Assembly (NCBI GenBank): GCA_037443705.1
Contig: JBBINV010000051.1
Location: 1 to 22,268, forward strand
Reading direction: 5' to 3'
Length of the DNA: 22,268 nt
Source of the DNA: 2-02-FULL-66-14 sp037443705
GTDB lineage: Bacteria; Pseudomonadota; Gammaproteobacteria; Burkholderiales; SG8-39
A program made the translations under genes and the position numbers. The stretch's first letter is position 1, and each line of letters opens with the position of its first letter. This document shows positions 1 to 7,135 of this stretch, piece after piece. The notes under the pieces are model-generated. The model searched no databases. It had not been told where the DNA came from and saw only the letters and a list, made by a program, of their open reading frames with translations.

Positions 1-1041
1 CTGCTGTTCTCCTTCATGGTGATCTCGGCGCAGATGCGCCTGGGCGGCTTCTACGGCTGGGTGACGCTGCGCATCGCGATGCTTCCGCTTTCTCCGCCGA
101 TGCTCCTCGGCGCGCTGATGATCACGGTCGCCGCCCTCGCCGCGGTGTTCAGCAACGACATCGTGTGCCTCGCGGCGGCGCCGCTGCTCGTGGACAGCTG
201 CGCCGAGCGGCGGCTCGACCCGGTGCCTTTCCTCCTCGGCCTCGCGGCCGCCGCCAACATCGGCTCCGCGGCGACGCTGATCGGCAATCCCCAGAACATG
301 CTCGTCGGGCAGGTCCTCGGAATGAGTTTCGCCGGCTACACCGCGCACGTGATCGCACCGGTCGCGGCCGGCCTCGTGGCGGCGTGGGCCGTGATCGGCT
401 GGCAGGCGCGCAGGCGCTGGCACGCCGCGCCGGCGCACGCGGCCCCCGAGCGGCGCGAAGACGGTGCGGCGCTCGATCCCTGGCAGACCGCGAAGGGTCT
501 CGCGGTCGCGGCGGCGCTCCTTGCCGCGTTCCTCGCCACGGACTGGCCGCGCGAGGTCGCGGCGCTCGCGGGCGCGGGAGTTCTCCTCACGAGCCGGCGG
601 CTGCACTCGACCAAGATGCTCGGCCTCGTGGACTGGGAGCTGCTCGTGCTCTTCATGGGCCTGTTCGTCGTCAACCGCGCGCTCGCCGACACCGGGCTCG
701 CCGCGCGCGCGGCGCAATCGCTCGCCGAGGGCGGATTTCCCCTGGCGGAGCCGGGGCCGCTGTTCGCCGCCACGCTCGTGCTGTCGAACGTGGTCTCGAA
801 CGTGCCGGCGGTGATGCTCCTCCTGCCGGCCGCCACCGAACCCTTTTCCGGACCGATGCTCGCGCTCGTCAGCACGCTCGCGGGCAATCTCCTCATCGTG
901 GGGTCGATCGCCAACATCATCGTGGCCGACGCCGCGCGCCGGCGCGGCATCGCGATCGACTGGCGCACTCACGCCCGCGCCGGCGTGCCGGTGACTCTGG
1001 CGACGCTCGCGATTGCGGCAGGCTGGTTCGCAATCCGGTGA
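1..1041 (+). CDS. SLC13/ArsB-like anion permease, 5' end outside the window
   Basis: This is the C-terminal part of an inner-membrane ion transporter of the SLC13/CitMHS/ArsB-NhaD superfamily. The frame is open from base 1, reading LLFSFMVISAQ, so the ATG at 16 is probably internal and the true start lies upstream. About 346 residues are visible. They consist almost wholly of hydrophobic segments broken by one charged cytoplasmic loop (HAAPERREDG, near residue 150). Two family-like re-entrant motifs are seen: SAATLIGNPQNML, and later LSNVVSNVPAVMLL. The IGNPQN form is typical of bacterial ArsB/NhaD-like permeases rather than eukaryotic dicarboxylate carriers. Substrate (dicarboxylate, arsenite, sodium/proton or other) cannot be decided from sequence. 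The nnrU-like gene starts 30 nt downstream with its own ribosome binding site, so any link between the two is loose. The family call is firm; the substrate is unknown. Confidence 0.85.
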   Translation: MLFSFMVISAQMRLGGFYGWVTLRIAMLPLSPPMLLGALMITVAALAAVFSNDIVCLAAAPLLVDSCAERRLDPVPFLLGLAAAANIGSAATLIGNPQNMLVGQVLGMSFAGYTAHVIAPVAAGLVAAWAVIGWQARRRWHAAPAHAAPERREDGAALDPWQTAKGLAVAAALLAAFLATDWPREVAALAGAGVLLTSRRLHSTKMLGLVDWELLVLFMGLFVVNRALADTGLAARAAQSLAEGGFPLAEPGPLFAATLVLSNVVSNVPAVMLLLPAATEPFSGPMLALVSTLAGNLLIVGSIANIIVADAARRRGIAIDWRTHARAGVPVTLATLAIAAGWFAIR

Positions 1042-1046
1042 GAGGC

Positions 1047-1065
1047 GATAATCCGGCAAAAGGAG
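1047..1065 (+). promoter_or_regulatory. Candidate -10 (GATAAT) and ribosome binding site for the NnrU gene
   Basis: GATAAT at 1047-1052 begins 6 nt after the permease stop codon and lies 19 nt before the NnrU ATG. AGGAG at 1061-1065 is 6 nt before the ATG. The Shine-Dalgarno site fixes the start at 1072. The -10 is inferred only from resemblance to similar elements upstream of other genes in this window. Confidence 0.4.
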
Positions 1066-1071
1066 CGAACC

Positions 1072-1746
1072 ATGGACCCGACCGTGCATCTCGCCCTCGC
1101 CACCGCCGCTTTCATCGTGACGCACTTCGTGCCGAGCACGCCGCTGCGCGCCGCTCTCGCGAAGGCGATCGGCGAGCGGCCCTACCAGGGCCTTTATTCC
1201 GCCGTCGCGCTCGCGACGATCGTCTGGATGGCGATCGCCTACGGCCGCGCGCCGGCCGAGCCGCTGTGGGCCGGGTGGCGGCTGCTCCCCATCGTGGTGA
1301 TGCCCTTCTCGCTCGTTCTGATCGCCTGCGGCGTGCTCTCGAAGAACCCCACCGCGGTGGGACAGGAGAAGCTGCTCTCGGGCGCCGAGCCCGCGCGCGG
1401 GATCCTGCGCGTCACGCGCCACCCCGTGATGTGGGGCATCATGCTCTGGGCCGGCGCGCACGTGCTCGCGCGCGGAAACCTCAAGTCGCTCGTCTTCTTC
1501 GGCGGGTTTCTGCTGGTGGCGGCGCTCGGCACCGTCCTGATCGACATGCGCAAGGCGCGCTCGCTCGGCGAGGACTGGAAGCGCTATGCCCACGCCACGT
1601 CGAACGTTCCCTTCCTGGCGATCGTCAGCGGCCGCAGCGAATTCGACGCCGCCGAGATCGGCTGGCGCAATCCGGCCATCGGGCTCGCGCTGTACATCGT
1701 GCTCCTCGCTGCGCACGGCTGGCTGTTCGGCGCCCGGCCCTGGTAG
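1072..1746 (+). CDS. NnrU-family integral membrane protein
   Basis: This 224-residue multi-pass inner-membrane protein matches the NnrU family. The family is named for a gene near nitrite and nitric oxide reductase loci in denitrifiers, and its distant relatives include isoprenylcysteine carboxyl methyltransferase-like and MddA-like membrane proteins. The N-terminus (HLALATAAFIVTHFVPSTPLR), the YQGLYSAVALATIVWM segment and the RVTRHPVMWGIMLWAGAHVLARG segment are characteristic. The last contains the conserved RHP motif found in membrane methyltransferase relatives. The length is normal for the family. No denitrification genes are present nearby, so a direct role in nitrogen oxide metabolism is not supported by context. 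The next gene starts 4 nt after the stop, implying co-transcription with the dehydrogenase. Biochemical function is unproven for most members. Confidence 0.88.
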   Translation: MDPTVHLALATAAFIVTHFVPSTPLRAALAKAIGERPYQGLYSAVALATIVWMAIAYGRAPAEPLWAGWRLLPIVVMPFSLVLIACGVLSKNPTAVGQEKLLSGAEPARGILRVTRHPVMWGIMLWAGAHVLARGNLKSLVFFGGFLLVAALGTVLIDMRKARSLGEDWKRYAHATSNVPFLAIVSGRSEFDAAEIGWRNPAIGLALYIVLLAAHGWLFGARPW

Positions 1747-1750
1747 CCGC

Positions 1751-2725
1751 GTGAAGATCACCGTCCTGGACGACTATCACGACACCGTGCGCACGCTCGC
1801 GTGCTTCGCGAAGCTCGCGGGGCACGAGGTGACGATCTGGAACGACCACGTGCAGGACGTGGCTGCGCTCGCCGAGAGGCTCTCCGACACCGAAGCGCTG
1901 GTGCTGATACGCGAGCGCACCCAGATCCGTGCCCCGCTGCTCGAACGGCTTGGAAAGCTCCGCCTCATCAGCCAGCGCAGCGTCTACCCGCACATCGACG
2001 TCGACGCCTGCACGCGCCATGGCATCGTCGTGTCGTCGAGCATGCACTCGGACACGCCGTCATATGCGGCCGCCGAGCTTGCCTGGGCGCTGGCGCTCGC
2101 CGCGATGCGCCAGATTCCGCAGCAGATGGCGGCCCTCAAGGCAGGGCGCTGGCAGATCGGCGTCGGCGAGACGCTGCGCGGCAAGCGGCTGGGCATCTAC
2201 GGCTACGGCCGGATCGGGCGCGTGGTCGCGGGATACGGAAAGGCGTTCGGCATGAAAGTCTGGGCGTGGGCGCGCGCGCCATCGCTCGAGCGCGCGCGCG
2301 CCGACGGCGTCGAGGCGGCGCCGGGAAAGGATGCGCTCTTCGCGGAGTCGGACATCGTGTCGCTGCACCTGCGCCTGGTCGAAGCGACGCGCGCCATCGT
2401 CACCGCACGCGACCTCGGGCGCATGAAACCCACGGCGCTCCTCGTCAATACCAGCCGCGCGGGACTGATCGAGCGCGGCGCGCTGGAAGCTGCGCTCGCG
2501 GCGGGCCGCCCCGGAATGGCGGCGGTCGACGTCTTCGACGAGGAGCCGGTGCGCGATCCGCGCCACCCGCTGCTCGCGATGGAGAACGTGGTCTGCACGC
2601 CGCACATCGGCTACGTGACGCGCGACGAGTACGAGCTCCAGTTCTCGGACATCTTCGACCAGATCCTCGCCTACGCGTCAGGCAGGCCGATCAACGTCGT
2701 CAATCCGCAGGCGCTGAAACCCTAG
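1751..2725 (+). CDS. D-2-hydroxyacid dehydrogenase family protein (NAD-dependent)
   Basis: This is a 324-residue cytoplasmic oxidoreductase of the D-isomer-specific 2-hydroxyacid dehydrogenase family (phosphoglycerate, glycerate and lactate dehydrogenase relatives). It should interconvert a 2-keto acid and a D-2-hydroxy acid with NAD(P). The Rossmann motif GYGRIG is at residues 151-156. The catalytic set is complete: Arg236 in NTSRAGLI, Glu265 in FDEEP and His285 in TPHIGY. The N-terminal catalytic half begins VKITVLDDYHD, as in the branch often annotated generically as 'D-2-hydroxyacid dehydrogenase'. The GTG at 1751 is chosen because homologous sequence begins there; an in-frame extension upstream is only antisense-like arginine-rich sequence inside nnrU. 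Spacing to nnrU is 4 nt. The stop codon overlaps the convergent thioesterase stop by four bases. Substrate is not predictable. Confidence 0.92.
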   Translation: MKITVLDDYHDTVRTLACFAKLAGHEVTIWNDHVQDVAALAERLSDTEALVLIRERTQIRAPLLERLGKLRLISQRSVYPHIDVDACTRHGIVVSSSMHSDTPSYAAAELAWALALAAMRQIPQQMAALKAGRWQIGVGETLRGKRLGIYGYGRIGRVVAGYGKAFGMKVWAWARAPSLERARADGVEAAPGKDALFAESDIVSLHLRLVEATRAIVTARDLGRMKPTALLVNTSRAGLIERGALEAALAAGRPGMAAVDVFDEEPVRDPRHPLLAMENVVCTPHIGYVTRDEYELQFSDIFDQILAYASGRPINVVNPQALKP

Positions 2726-3120
2726 CCGAGCTTGCGCCGCACGCGCGCGTCGAATTTCTCGACGTTGACGACCACCCGCTCGTGCGCGCCGTCGCCGATC
2801 CGCTCCTTCTCGTCCCGCGCTTCGACGCGGAAGCGAAGCGTTCGGCCTTCGATGCTCTCAAGAGCTGCAACTGCAAAAACCTTCATTCCGACCGGCGTAG
2901 CGGCGATATGGCGCACGTTGAGCAGCGTGCCGAGCGATTGATGGCCCGGCGGCAGCAGGGGCTCGACCGCCGCGAGCGCCGCGGCCTCGATCAGGTTGAT
3001 CATCACCGGTGTCGCCAGCACGTGCACCTTGCCGCTGCCGACCCGCGGCGCGGTGTGCTCCTCGGCGACCACGAGCTCGGCGCGGCCTTCCAGGCCGGGC
3101 TTCAGGGCGGAAAAGTCCAT
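2722..3120 (-). CDS. FlK-like hotdog-fold thioesterase
   Basis: This is a 132-residue single-domain hotdog protein resembling fluoroacetyl-CoA thioesterase FlK and the broader 'thioesterase family protein' group. The FlK catalytic residues Thr42, Glu50 and His76 have matching residues here at exactly the same spacing: Thr37 (VLATPVM), Glu45 (NLIEAA) and His71 (NVRHIAATP). The LPPGHQSLGTLLNV stretch and the C-terminal EKFDARVRRK are also family-typical. It probably hydrolyses a short acyl-CoA or similar thioester in the cytoplasm. Nothing suggests fluoroacetate specifically, since many unfluorinated homologues exist. It converges on the hydroxyacid dehydrogenase, sharing the tetranucleotide CTAG as overlapping stops. 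Its 5' end faces the HDOD gene across a 64-nt divergent gap, where TATCAT (3135-3130, minus strand) could serve as a -10 for a short leader. Confidence 0.88.
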   Translation of the reverse strand: MDFSALKPGLEGRAELVVAEEHTAPRVGSGKVHVLATPVMINLIEAAALAAVEPLLPPGHQSLGTLLNVRHIAATPVGMKVFAVAALESIEGRTLRFRVEARDEKERIGDGAHERVVVNVEKFDARVRRKLG

Positions 3121-3184
3121 GCGGGGACAATGATAGAGCCGGTTCCCTTCTCAAGTAACCGCTGCCTTCGCCGTTAATAGCGTC
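3121..3184. promoter_or_regulatory. Divergent intergenic region between thioesterase and HDOD genes
   Basis: These 64 nt separate two divergent starts, so both promoters must lie here or inside the flanking genes. On the minus strand TATCAT at 3135-3130 is a reasonable -10 for the thioesterase, leaving a leader of only a few bases. On the plus strand TTAATA at 3174-3179 is the only AT-rich hexamer before the HDOD ATG. No well-spaced -35 was found for either. Confidence 0.35.
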
Positions 3185-4096
3185 ATGCTGGAAGCCCCCC
3201 TGCGCGACCTTGGCGCGTGGACGGAGTATTTTGCGCGCCTCGACATCCCGGTGCTGCGCCGCACCGCTGCGCGCGTGCGCAGCCTCGCGCAACGCGAGGC
3301 GGACGGAGGCGCCGGCGTCGACGCACGCACCGTGGCCGGCGCGATCGCCGACGATCCGCTGATGACGCTGCGCGTGTTTTCGCACCTTGCGCGGCGGCGC
3401 GGCAGTGCCGCCGCCGAGGTCGCGACCGCCGAGCGCGCGCTGGTGATGCTCGGGGTCGGGCCGTTCTTCCGCAGCTTCTGCAACGTCCCGACCGTCGAGG
3501 AGCGCATGCGCGGCGACACCGACGCGCACGCCGGCCTGGTGCGCGTGCTGCGCCGCGCGCAGCGCGCGGCGCGCTTCGCCTGCGCCTTCGCGATCTGGCG
3601 CAACGATGCCAATGCCGAGGAGATCGTTCTCGCGGCGCTGCTGCACGATCTCGCCGAGATGCTCCTGTGGTGCTTCGCGCCGGCGCTGATGCGGCGCATT
3701 CGCGCCCTGCAGGCGGCGGACCCGGCGCTGCGGAGCACCGCGGCGCAAAAGGACGTGCTCCGGATCGAGCTGCACGAGCTCCAGGTCGCGCTCGCGCGCC
3801 GCTGGCGCCTGCCCGCGCTGCTCGTCGAACTGATGGACCACCGCCAGGCGTCCGGGCCGCGCGTGCGCAGCATCGTGCTGGCGCACGACCTCGCCCGGCA
3901 CTCGACGCGCAGCTGGGACAACCCCGCGCTGCCCGAGGACTACCGCCAGGCCGCGGCACTCCTGTCGGTGAACCCCGCCAAGGTGCGCGAGCTGGTCGGC
4001 GCGCCGGGAATCCCCACGCCGGCGGTGCAATGCGCTCCGATCACCGCCCCGCATTCCTCGACGAGCGACCGGATCGCGCCCAAGGTTCCCTGGTAG
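3185..4096 (+). CDS. HDOD domain protein with an atypical C-terminal tail
   Basis: This is a 303-residue cytoplasmic protein of the HDOD family, relatives of HD-domain phosphohydrolases that usually act as signalling or scaffold proteins. The HDOD core spans roughly residues 10-275, including ALVMLGVGPFFRSF, the IWRNDANAEEIVLAALLHDLAEMLLW helix region with its HD pair, and the closing helix LPEDYRQAAALLSVNPAKVRELVGA. Related betaproteobacterial proteins, as I recall them, end about there. The last 28 or so residues (IPTPAVQCAPIT to KVPW) are low in family resemblance, because they read antisense through the 5' part of a ROK kinase gene. This tail therefore looks acquired by a deletion that joined the two genes. 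ATG at 3185 gives the expected N-terminus. No partner domain (GGDEF, EAL, receiver) is attached. Confidence 0.85.
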   Translation: MLEAPLRDLGAWTEYFARLDIPVLRRTAARVRSLAQREADGGAGVDARTVAGAIADDPLMTLRVFSHLARRRGSAAAEVATAERALVMLGVGPFFRSFCNVPTVEERMRGDTDAHAGLVRVLRRAQRAARFACAFAIWRNDANAEEIVLAALLHDLAEMLLWCFAPALMRRIRALQAADPALRSTAAQKDVLRIELHELQVALARRWRLPALLVELMDHRQASGPRVRSIVLAHDLARHSTRSWDNPALPEDYRQAAALLSVNPAKVRELVGAPGIPTPAVQCAPITAPHSSTSDRIAPKVPW

Positions 4097-4203
4097 TCGT
4101 CCCGCGGCGCAGGAACGCGCTTGCGGAACGCCTTGCGGCCCGCCGGATCGAGCGCAAGCAGCTCGATCTTCGTGCCGCCGAGGTCAACGCCGATCCTGAG
4201 CAC
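4003..4203 (-). pseudogene. 3'-truncated ROK-family sugar kinase (fructokinase/Mak-like) remnant
   Basis: The minus-strand frame starting GTG at 4203 reads VLRIGVDLGGTKIELLAL, the ROK N-terminal ATP-binding signature (DLGGTK). It continues through PAPRDDYQGTLGAI to AGVGIPG, close to the start of E. coli Mak fructokinase. After about 67 residues the similarity stops: the frame runs on as APTSSRTLAGF to a stop at 3940, which is only the antisense of the HDOD gene. The sugar-binding ENDAN-type motif, the zinc-binding cysteines and the second half of the kinase are all missing, so no active kinase can be made. A full ROK protein has about 300 residues. The start lies 2 nt after the stop of the upstream small gene, so the two once formed an operon. 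Assembly error is the main alternative to a genuine deletion. Confidence 0.72.
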
Positions 4204-4205
4204 CG

Positions 4206-4508
4206 CTACCCGCGCGAGCGTAGCGCGCGCGCCTGGACTGCGAGGTCGGCGACCGCGCGGCGGATGAGGCGCGCGGTGCCGAGCGCGTTGCGGCCCGCGG
4301 GGAAGCGCAGCACGCGGTCGGTGGCGAGCCGCACGATCGCCATGTGGCGCTGGTGCTCGATCCTCAGGTCGACCCACGATGCCGGTTCCTCGAGGCTGCC
4401 GTGCAACTCGAAGTTCACGTGGCAGTCGGCGATACCCGTCCGCATGGCGCAAGCGCGCGCGAAATCCGCGATCGCCAGCAGCCCCGCCACGAGGTCGGAG
4501 GTCGTCAC
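4206..4508 (-). CDS. Small conserved-looking protein of unknown function upstream of the ROK remnant
   Basis: I do not recognise this roughly 100-residue product. It contains no signal peptide or membrane segment. It has a mixed composition with ordinary hydrophobic spacing (TGIADCHVNFELHGSLEEPA, WVDLRIEHQRHMAIVRLATD), unlike the arginine-rich shadow frames around it, which supports a real gene. GTG at 4508 is preferred. The longer frame from an ATG at 4562 would overlap the start of the GMC gene, and its extra residues look like antisense. An internal ATG at 4445 (MRTGIADCH) is also possible. It ends 2 nt before the ROK start codon, indicating that it was co-transcribed with a sugar kinase before that gene was truncated. 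It is divergent from the GMC oxidoreductase with 28 nt between starts. Confidence 0.5.
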   Translation of the reverse strand: MTTSDLVAGLLAIADFARACAMRTGIADCHVNFELHGSLEEPASWVDLRIEHQRHMAIVRLATDRVLRFPAGRNALGTARLIRRAVADLAVQARALRSRG

Positions 4509-4513
4509 GGTCC

Positions 4514-4534
4514 TACAATAGCCGCGGGGAGGAG
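4514..4534 (+). promoter_or_regulatory. Candidate -10 (TACAAT) and strong ribosome binding site for the GMC gene
   Basis: TACAAT at 4514-4519 is followed by GGGAGGAG at 4527-4534, the best Shine-Dalgarno match in this part of the window. It lies 2-3 nt from ATG 4537 and about 11 nt from the second in-frame ATG at 4546. Neither spacing is ideal, so the start could be either. Confidence 0.45.
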
Positions 4535-4536
4535 CG

Positions 4537-6150
4537 ATGACAACAATGGGCGAGGCAGGCACGTTCGACTATGTGATCGTGGGCGCGGGCAGCGCCGGAT
4601 GCCTGCTCGCGAACCGCCTCTCGGCCGAGCCGTCGGCGAAGGTGCTGCTTCTCGAGGCGGGCGGAAAGGACGACTGGTTCTGGATCGACGTGCCGGTGGG
4701 CTACCTCTACACGATCGCCAACCCGCGTACCGACTGGTGCTACAGGACCGAGCCCGACCCGCATCTCGCCGGCCGCTCGATCCATTACGCGCGCGGGCGC
4801 GTGCTCGGCGGCTGCTCGTCGATCAACGCGATGATCTACATGCGCGGCCAGAAGGAGGACTGGGACCACTGGGCCGCGCTCGGAAATCGGGGATGGTCGT
4901 GGAGCGAAATCCTGCCTTTGTTCAGATCCCTCGAAGACTACGAGCACGGCGCGGCCGACGGCTACGGTGCTGGCGGCGAGCTCAGAATCGAAGACCCGCG
5001 CGTGACCTGGGAGCTTCTGGACGCCTGGCGCGAGGCGGCGGCCGAGTGCGGCATCGCACCCGTCAAGGCGTTCAACGGCGGCGACAACTCGGGTTGCGCC
5101 TATTTCCAGATGAACCAGCGCCGCGGCCGGCGCTGGAGTGCGACGGACGCGTTCCTTCGTCCCGTTCTGCACCGGAGGAATCTGACCGTACTGACGAACG
5201 CGCTGGCGCGGCGGATACGATTCGAAGGCCGGGCGGCAACGGGAATCGAATTCGACCGGGAAGGTACGCTGCTGTTCGCGAAGGCAAGCCGGCAGACCAT
5301 CCTCGCGGCGGGCGCGATCGGGTCACCGCAGCTGCTTCAGTTGTCCGGTGTCGGACCGGAACCACTTCTCCGAAAACACCAGATACCCGTCGTTCACGGC
5401 CTGCCCGGCGTGGGCGAGAACCTGCACGATCACCTGCAGATCCGCATGCAATACAAGGTGAAGAACGTGCGCACGCTCAATGAACGCGCCAACAGCCTCG
5501 CCGGAAAGGCGGCCATGGCGCTGGAATACCTCCTGTTTCGCACCGGACCGCTCACGATGCCACCCTCGCAGCTCGGCGCCTTCGCGAAGAGCGATCCGGC
5601 GCAGCCAACGCCCAACCTCGAGTGGCACGTGCAGCCGCTCTCGCTCGACAGGTTCGGCGAACCGCTGCACGCCTTCCCCGCGTTCACGCCGAGCGTGTGC
5701 AACCTGCGTCCGACCTCACGCGGCCGGGTGAGGATCAAGTCGCCCGACCCGGCCGCGTACCCGGAGATCAGGCTCAACTACCTCGCGACGGAGGAGGATC
5801 GGCGGGTCGCGGTGGACGGGATGCGCTTCACGCGGCGCATCGTGGCGGCGAAAGCACTGGCGAAGTACGAACCGGCGGAGTTTCGCCCCGGTCCCGACGT
5901 GAGGAACGACCTCGATCTCGAGAAGGCGGCGGGCGAGCTCGGGACCACGATTTTCCATCCCGTGGGCACCTGCAGGATGGGCAACGACCCCATGGCAGTG
6001 GTCGACGACCGGCTGCGCGTGCGCGGCGTGGAGCGCCTGCGCGTGATCGACGCATCGATCATGCCGCGCATCACCTCGGGCAACACCAACGCGCCGACCT
6101 ACCTCATCGCGGAGATGGGCGCGCGCTTCGTCCTTCGATCCTCCGGCTGA
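4537..6150 (+). CDS. GMC-family FAD-dependent oxidoreductase (choline dehydrogenase-like)
   Basis: This is a 537-residue flavoenzyme of the glucose-methanol-choline family, oxidising a primary or secondary alcohol with FAD. The N-terminal dinucleotide fold is clear: YVIVGAGSAGC with GxGxxG at residues 16-21, and Glu40 in LLLEAGG to bind the ribose. The two family signatures are present: GRVLGGCSSINAMIYMRGQ, and GAIGSPQLLQLSGVGP. The C-terminal catalytic region has HPVGTCRMG (active-site His) and SGNTNAPTYLIAEM (paired Asn/His position occupied by Asn). Length and motif order are those of alkanol/choline dehydrogenases. No betaine aldehyde dehydrogenase or BetI neighbour exists, so betA is not assigned. 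The stretch 5161-5400 has noticeably lower GC at third codon positions than nearby genes. It is monocistronic, convergent with the Ap4A phosphorylase-like gene 30 nt downstream. Confidence 0.93.
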   Translation: MTTMGEAGTFDYVIVGAGSAGCLLANRLSAEPSAKVLLLEAGGKDDWFWIDVPVGYLYTIANPRTDWCYRTEPDPHLAGRSIHYARGRVLGGCSSINAMIYMRGQKEDWDHWAALGNRGWSWSEILPLFRSLEDYEHGAADGYGAGGELRIEDPRVTWELLDAWREAAAECGIAPVKAFNGGDNSGCAYFQMNQRRGRRWSATDAFLRPVLHRRNLTVLTNALARRIRFEGRAATGIEFDREGTLLFAKASRQTILAAGAIGSPQLLQLSGVGPEPLLRKHQIPVVHGLPGVGENLHDHLQIRMQYKVKNVRTLNERANSLAGKAAMALEYLLFRTGPLTMPPSQLGAFAKSDPAQPTPNLEWHVQPLSLDRFGEPLHAFPAFTPSVCNLRPTSRGRVRIKSPDPAAYPEIRLNYLATEEDRRVAVDGMRFTRRIVAAKALAKYEPAEFRPGPDVRNDLDLEKAAGELGTTIFHPVGTCRMGNDPMAVVDDRLRVRGVERLRVIDASIMPRITSGNTNAPTYLIAEMGARFVLRSSG

Positions 6151-6180
6151 GACCGCGCGAGCGCGCCGGGAGATTTCCGT

Positions 6181-7080
6181 TCAATCGCGTCGCCGCCCGG
6201 CGACATGGCACAACAGCGCCATCGGTCCCGCGCGCTTCACTGCGGCGAGCTGCGCCTCGTCGCGCACGAAAAGCGACCCGGCAAAGCCGAGCGCGTTCAC
6301 CGAGATGCCCTCGAAGCATTCGTGCGCGCGCGGCACCGCCATCATCCAGTCCGCCGTGACGAGCAGGTTGTAGGGTGCCGACTGCCTGACCTGCCCCTTG
6401 ACCAGAATTCCTTCGATTCCAACGGATTCCAGAATCTCCTCGTAGCGCCCGCGCAGCCGCTCCGGCGCGCCGAGCAGGTGGGGCTCCACCCGCGTGAACG
6501 CGTGAGGAAAAGGGATTGCCGTGAATTTCTGGACACCCTCTCTTCCCAGCCCCTGGCGAAACAACCTTTCCATTGGAACCCCTTCACCCGATCCGAGCGG
6601 CAGCGGCACGAGCTGAAGGTGCTTGTGCGCCTGGCTCGCGCCAGCGACGAGCCCGCCGTTGTAGAAGCCGAGGCCGCCGGTCTCGCGCACGCAGGCGGCG
6701 AGCGCCTCGAAGTCGGCCTCGCTGAGCAGGTTCTCCTGGTCCTCGAAGGCGCGAGTGACGACGAGCAGATGCCGCTCGATCACGTTGAACTTGTTCAGCA
6801 CCGCAAGATGCGTGTCCGATACGCTTCCGACCAGGAGCTCCGGCTCGGGGGGGAGGAACGGGTCGGCCGGGGGTGCCGAGGCGCCCTGCCGCTCGGCGCG
6901 CCAGCGCGCCTCGGCCTTGCGCGCAAGGCTCGAGAGCACCCGGACGACGAACCTTACCCCGCCGTCCTCGACCACCTCCTCGGCGGTCTCGATCGGTTTC
7001 ATCGCCCCGTAGGCGAGGGCCTGGCGCGTGCGTTCGGCGAGGGCGGCGCGCAGGGCGCCGGGCTGGAAGCGGATCGTCAC
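6181..7080 (-). CDS. ATP adenylyltransferase / Ap4A phosphorylase-like protein
   Basis: This 299-residue cytoplasmic protein resembles the fungal-type ATP adenylyltransferases (Apa1/Apa2), which phosphorolyse diadenosine tetraphosphate to ATP and ADP. Bacterial members are usually annotated DUF4922 plus ATP_transf. The nucleotidyl-transfer motif of the HIT superfamily branch is at residues 152-156 (ASQAHKHLQLVPLP), with the second His as expected nucleophile. Upstream, NKFNVIERHLLVVTRAFEDQ matches the substrate-loop region, and GFYNGGLVAGASQAHKH links them. C-terminal SAPYNLLVTADWMMAVPRA matches the DUF4922/ATP_transf C-terminus. Length fits the family. ATG 7080 gives a good N-terminus (MTIRFQPGALRAAL). 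It is divergent from htpX across 95 nt. Stress-linked dinucleotide turnover next to a heat-shock protease is suggestive, but nothing more than proximity shows a link. Confidence 0.88.
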   Translation of the reverse strand: MTIRFQPGALRAALAERTRQALAYGAMKPIETAEEVVEDGGVRFVVRVLSSLARKAEARWRAERQGASAPPADPFLPPEPELLVGSVSDTHLAVLNKFNVIERHLLVVTRAFEDQENLLSEADFEALAACVRETGGLGFYNGGLVAGASQAHKHLQLVPLPLGSGEGVPMERLFRQGLGREGVQKFTAIPFPHAFTRVEPHLLGAPERLRGRYEEILESVGIEGILVKGQVRQSAPYNLLVTADWMMAVPRAHECFEGISVNALGFAGSLFVRDEAQLAAVKRAGPMALLCHVAGRRRD

Positions 7081-7108
7081 GGGCGTGGCGGGCCATTCTA
7101 TCTCCCCA

Positions 7109-7135
7109 TTGAACCTCCCTGCCCCGCCCCCATCT
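7109..7135 (+). promoter_or_regulatory. Candidate sigma-32 (RpoH) heat-shock promoter for htpX
   Basis: ATTGAAC (7108-7114) is followed, after 13 nt, by CCCCATCT at 7128-7135. The RpoH consensus is CTTGAAA, 11-16 nt, CCCCATNT, so the -10 is a full match and the -35 matches at five of seven positions. Predicted transcription start is near 7142, giving a leader of about 34 nt with GGAGGA (7165-7170) five bases before the GTG start. E. coli htpX is known to be heat-inducible. This is seen by eye only. Confidence 0.65.

Noticed and set aside
16..18. ATG at 16 as the start of the SLC13/ArsB-like permease
   Set aside because: The frame is open to base 1 with hydrophobic residues continuous with the family sequence, and a full protein is longer, so the start lies upstream of the window.
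165..1754. Plus-strand frame of 529 codons across the permease and nnrU
   Set aside because: It is an off-frame read of two real genes with arginine-rich composition; it crosses a gene boundary without any motif.
3940..4452. 170-codon minus-strand frame as a single protein containing the ROK signature
   Set aside because: Residues before VLRIGVDLGG are arginine-rich, overlapping the small gene in another frame, and residues after GVGIPG are antisense to HDOD; only the middle is ROK-like.
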